Shown here piece after piece: positions 4,654 to 7,512 of a DNA stretch of 7,512 bases. The position numbers and the translations under genes are program-made. The stretch's first letter is position 1; each line of letters opens with the position of its first letter. A model generated the notes under the pieces. The model was not told the origin of the DNA. It made no database searches and saw only the letters and a list, made by a program, of their open reading frames with translations. The DNA comes from Actinomycetota bacterium (GTDB lineage: Bacteria > Actinomycetota > Actinomycetes > Actinomycetales > Microbacteriaceae), in NCBI GenBank assembly GCA_016870695.1, contig VGAV01000106.1, positions 1-7,512 on the forward strand. Direction: 5' to 3'.

Positions 4654-7512
4654 GAGGTGGACTGGTAGGCGCGCACTTTGACCGCACGCCACGGGCCGAT
4701 GGGGTTGCCGCTCCAGCGCGAACCCACGGGGACGGTCTCGCCGCGCATCACCAGGGAGGCGGGGCCGACGGTCGCGTGCGCGCCGAGGGTCGAGGCGGGC
4801 AGCACGACGCTGTGGGGACCGAGGGTGGCCCCGGCCTCCAGTTCGACGGTGTCCATGCTCATGATTCGATCATGGAAGAGGTGCGTCTGCACGACGCACC
4901 CGCGGTTGACCGTCGAAGCTGCGCCGAGGGTCACCAGATCCGGCTCGGGCAGCCAGTAGCTCTCGCACCACACCCCGGCGCCGATGCGCGCCCCCAGCGA
5001 CCGCAGCCATACGGCGAGTGCGGGCGTCCCGGCCGCGGCGCGGGCGAACCACGGCGCCGCGACCATCTCGGTAAACGTGTCGGACACCTCGGTCCGCCAC
5101 ACGAAGCTGGACCACAGCGGCTGCTCCCCCGCCCGGATGACGCCGACGATGGTCCACTTCGCCGCGGTCGACACCGCTGCAGCCACCGCGCCCGCCGCGA
5201 GCATGACCACGCCCGACAGCAGCAGGGCCCACAGCGGACCGGGACCCTCCCACAGCGCGGCGAGCGCGAAGAGCACGCCGAGTCCGATCGCGCACGTCAC
5301 GACGACGGGGACGATCCGGCACAGCTCCCACAGCGTCCGGGCGATGCGCAGCCCGGCGCGGGGACGGTAGGTGCGCGACTCGTCGCCCTCCGCCGAGAGC
5401 CGCCGCAGACGCACGGCCGGGGAGCCGAGCCAGGACGACCCCGGCTTCGCCTTCGCCGGCGCCGCGGACAGCACGGCGACGAGGCCGTCGCGCGGCACGC
5501 GGTGCCCCGGTGCCGCCATGCCCGAGTTGCCGAGGAACGCGCGCTTGCCGATGCGGACCGGCCCGAGCCGCATCCATCCCGCGCGCAGCTCGTACGAGGC
5601 GACCATCGTGTCGTCCGCGAGGAACGCCCCGTCCTCGATGCGCGTCATCGAGGGGATCAGCAGGACCGTGGATGCCTCGACGTCGCGGCCGACGCGCGCG
5701 CCCAGCATCCGCAGCCACACGGGGGTGAAGAGGCTGGAGTACAACGGGAAGAGGAGGGTGCGAGCGGCATCGAGGAGTCTCTCGATCGTCCACGCCTGCC
5801 ACGCGATGCGGCTGCGGACGGGGTGGGTGCCCTCGGCGAGCCCGAGCGAGAACAGCCGGACGAGCAGGACCACGGATGCCGCGAATATGAGCCCCGTGAC
5901 CAGGACGCCCGGGACGAGCCAGGCCAGGGCGGCGAGGGCGGCCGCCCCGAGGCTGTCCGCGCCGCGCATCCCCTGCGCGACGACGAGACCGCCGACGGTG
6001 AACGACGCCAGCGGCAGCAGCGCGAGGAGGATCGCCGAGACGGCGTAAGCGTACAGCCAGCGGGTCGGCGCGGGCGGTCGCTGATCCGGCCACCCCTTCG
6101 CGGTCCCGCCGACCCGGACGGCGGGCGAGCCCGCCCAGGACTGGTCCGCCTTCACCCGGCCGAACACGGCGGACCCCGGGGCGATCTCGGCGCGACGGCC
6201 GATGCGCGTGCCGGGGGCGAGGGTCGACCGGGCCCCGATCGCGGCCTCCGCCCCGATGCGCACCTCGCCGATGCGCACCTGGTCGCCGTCGATCCACCAT
6301 CCGGTGAGGTCCACCTCGGGCTCGATCGATGCGCCGTCGCCGATCTCGAGCATGCCGGTCACCGGCGGCAGGGCGTGGAGGTCGACGTTCCGGCCGATCC
6401 GCGCGCCGAGTGCCCGCGCGTAGTACGACACCCAGGGCGCCCCGGCGAGGCCGACGGCATCCACCTGCTGCCCGATCTGCTCAGCGAGCCAGAGCCGGAC
6501 GTGCACCCCGCCGCCGCGGGGGTAGTCGCCGGGGCGGACGCCCCGCAGCAGCACACGGGCGGCGACGACGGCGATCGCCATGCGGCCGAACGGTGTCGCG
6601 AAGACGAGCAGCGCGCCGACGAGCACGGGCCACGGCACCGCGGGGAGCACCTCGAACCCCGGGACGAGTCGGAGGAGAGCGGATGCCGTGAGCAGATACA
6701 GCAGCCACCGGACGCCGGAGAGGATGAACAGCGGCGCGCCGAGCAGGGTCTGCACGACCTGGGTCGCCCGCGGGGTCGGCGCGGCACGGTGGAACTCGAC
6801 GTCGACGTCGTCCCGCAGCTGCGGACCGAGGGCCGTGGCCATCGCGCCCAGGCGCGGGACGTCGTAGATGTCGGCGACGGAGAACTCGGGCACCCGCGCG
6901 CGGATGCGCGAGACGAGCTGCGCCGCGGCGAGCGACCCGCCGCCCAGGTCGAAGAAGTCGGCGCGGCGGTCGGCGACGGGCTGGCCGAGCACGGCCTGCC
7001 ACTGCTCCGCCAGCCAGGACTCGGCGGCGGTGAAGTCGGTCGCGACGGGGGCGTCGACGCCCGGCAGCGGCCAAGGCAGGGCGGCGCGGTCGACCTTGCC
7101 GGACGTGCGCACGGGCAGCTCGTCGACGACGGCCAGCAGGGGGATGGTCGCGGCGGGCAGACGGTCGGCGAGCGCGGCGCGGGCCGCATGACGGTCGAGC
7201 GCGGTCTCGGCATCCATCACCAGGTATCCGACGAGGACGGGGACCCCCGCGTCGGTCGTGCGCACCGCGACGGTGGCCGCCGCGACGTCGGGGAGGTCCT
7301 GGAGCGCCGCCTCCACTTCGCCGAGCTCGATGCGGCGGCCGCCGACCTTGACCTGGTCGTCGGCACGCCCCTGGAACACGAGCCCTTCGGGGTCGAAGCG
7401 GACGAGGTCGCCCGAACGGTAGGCCCGCTCCCACCCGAGGGTCGGCATCGGCGCGTACTTCTCGGCGTCCTTGGCCGGGTCGAGGTAGCGGGCCAGGCCC
7501 ACCCCGCCGATG
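4650..7512 (-). CDS. Pls/PosA-family non-ribosomal peptide synthetase, C-terminal part; start outside window
   Basis: The frame is open to the right edge (first whole codon at 7511-7509) and ends at TGA 4652-4650. Going downstream, the adenylation domain's last third is present: YRSGD (7421-7407), core A8 GRADDQVKV...RIELGEVE (7370-7311) and A10 LPVRTSGKVDR with its catalytic Lys at 7097-7095. A carrier domain follows, with DLGGGSL; its phosphopantetheine Ser codon is 6935-6933. No HHxxxDG condensation domain or thioesterase follows. Instead there are three transmembrane pairs, each followed by a left-handed beta-helix (hexapeptide) domain. This matches epsilon-poly-L-lysine synthetase (Pls), in which six membrane helices carry three tandem acyltransferase-like domains that make peptide bonds iteratively. 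I infer a membrane-bound enzyme making a homopolymer or short amide from an amino acid. The specificity pocket lies outside the window, so the substrate is unknown. The M1 peptidase gene is coupled downstream. Confidence 0.93.
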   Translation of the reverse strand, partial: IGGVGLARYLDPAKDAEKYAPMPTLGWERAYRSGDLVRFDPEGLVFQGRADDQVKVGGRRIELGEVEAALQDLPDVAAATVAVRTTDAGVPVLVGYLVMDAETALDRHAARAALADRLPAATIPLLAVVDELPVRTSGKVDRAALPWPLPGVDAPVATDFTAAESWLAEQWQAVLGQPVADRRADFFDLGGGSLAAAQLVSRIRARVPEFSVADIYDVPRLGAMATALGPQLRDDVDVEFHRAAPTPRATQVVQTLLGAPLFILSGVRWLLYLLTASALLRLVPGFEVLPAVPWPVLVGALLVFATPFGRMAIAVVAARVLLRGVRPGDYPRGGGVHVRLWLAEQIGQQVDAVGLAGAPWVSYYARALGARIGRNVDLHALPPVTGMLEIGDGASIEPEVDLTGWWIDGDQVRIGEVRIGAEAAIGARSTLAPGTRIGRRAEIAPGSAVFGRVKADQSWAGSPAVRVGGTAKGWPDQRPPAPTRWLYAYAVSAILLALLPLASFTVGGLVVAQGMRGADSLGAAALAALAWLVPGVLVTGLIFAASVVLLVRLFSLGLAEGTHPVRSRIAWQAWTIERLLDAARTLLFPLYSSLFTPVWLRMLGARVGRDVEASTVLLIPSMTRIEDGAFLADDTMVASYELRAGWMRLGPVRIGKRAFLGNSGMAAPGHRVPRDGLVAVLSAAPAKAKPGSSWLGSPAVRLRRLSAEGDESRTYRPRAGLRIARTLWELCRIVPVVVTCAIGLGVLFALAALWEGPGPLWALLLSGVVMLAAGAVAAAVSTAAKWTIVGVIRAGEQPLWSSFVWRTEVSDTFTEMVAAPWFARAAAGTPALAVWLRSLGARIGAGVWCESYWLPEPDLVTLGAASTVNRGCVVQTHLFHDRIMSMDTVELEAGATLGPHSVVLPASTLGAHATVGPASLVMRGETVPVGSRWSGNPIGPWRAVKVRAYQSTS
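4695..6746 (-). repeat. Threefold internal repeat: membrane helix pair + beta-helix domain
   Basis: The C-terminal part of the synthetase is built from three diverged copies of one unit. Membrane pairs are encoded at about 6746-6546, 6059-5850 and 5318-5150. Each is followed by LGAR[IV]G (codons starting at 6410, 5705 and 4997; spacing 235 and 236 residues). Each unit ends in a W[ALS]G[SN]P motif: WAGSP, WLGSP and WSGNP (Trp codons at 6137, 5432 and 4715). The last copy also carries QTHLFHDR (about 4889-4866). The spacing regularity was counted by hand from the translation. It points to ancient in-gene duplication, not recent DNA repeats. Confidence 0.85.

Larger units (their letters stand above)
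48..7215. repeat. Dispersed heptamer GGATGCC / GGCATCC, 12 copies
   Basis: On the plus strand GGATGCC starts at 2267, 2772, 2977, 5670, 5874 and 6681; GGCATCC starts at 48, 3294, 3385, 4510, 6456 and 7209. Eleven copies lie in genes, mostly as Asp-Ala (GAT GCC) or Ala-Ser (GCA TCC) codon pairs that use otherwise uncommon GAT or GCA codons; one is intergenic. A rough base-composition estimate (about 71% GC assumed) expects around two on both strands together. The function is unknown to me. Confidence 0.55.

Noticed and set aside
2752..4668. 638-codon plus-strand frame
   Set aside because: It crosses the terminator region and lies antisense to the full M1 gene, which has a complete zinc site. 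The product is Arg/Gly-rich without domains.
4654..4692. Earlier GTG start (4692) for the M1 peptidase
   Set aside because: It would overlap the synthetase by 43 bases and add residues with no family resemblance; GTG 4653 gives the same GTGA overlap seen at the other junctions.
4870..6300. 476-codon minus-strand frame within the synthetase
   Set aside because: It is a shifted frame of the synthetase gene. The real frame shows membrane pairs and beta-helix motifs, this one none.
48..7215. Reading the heptamer as a polar chromosome-segregation (KOPS-like) signal
   Set aside because: The 12 copies split six and six between orientations, with no strand bias in this window.
4650..7512. Naming the synthetase an epsilon-poly-lysine synthetase
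   Set aside because: The adenylation specificity residues (cores A3-A6) lie outside the window, so lysine cannot be told from other amino acids.

Overview
This window is high-GC DNA with almost no non-coding space. It most likely comes from an actinobacterium, probably of the Microbacteriaceae (Microbacterium-like). The evidence is the strong GC bias at third codon positions, frequent GTG starts, the actinobacterial pair ppk1 + MutT1-type Nudix/histidine-phosphatase, and a heptamer (GGATGCC/GGCATCC) that occurs 12 times. The genus is an inference, not a demonstration.

Left half, plus strand (1-3229). The 3' part of polyphosphate kinase 1 (start lies outside the window) is followed by a MutT1-like two-domain enzyme (Nudix + SixA-type histidine phosphatase). 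A short, compact Sfp/AcpT-type 4'-phosphopantetheinyl transferase (PPTase) comes third. Each gene overlaps the one before it by the four bases GTGA, so the three look like one translationally coupled operon.

Centre (3230-3330). This 101-bp gap lies between convergent stop codons. It holds a perfect 11-bp inverted repeat plus an inner complementary block, which I read as a bidirectional factor-independent terminator without a U tract.

Right half, minus strand (7512 down to 3331). The 3' two-thirds or so of a Pls/PosA-family single-module non-ribosomal peptide synthetase is present: the end of the adenylation domain, a carrier domain, then three repeats of (transmembrane pair + left-handed beta-helix acyltransferase-like domain). 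This is the architecture of the epsilon-poly-L-lysine synthetase type. It is followed, again through a GTGA overlap, by a two-domain M1-family zinc aminopeptidase whose exopeptidase motif is altered.

How the parts may fit. The PPTase on one strand could load the 4'-phosphopantetheine arm onto the carrier serine of the membrane synthetase on the other strand. The co-translated M1 peptidase could trim, recycle or detoxify the homopolymer or short amide product. This synthetase / M1 peptidase / PPTase set is the most interesting part of the window. The substrate cannot be read here because the specificity-determining part of the adenylation domain lies beyond position 7512. A polyanion (polyphosphate) synthase sits next to a possible polycation synthetase; I note this only as a hypothesis.
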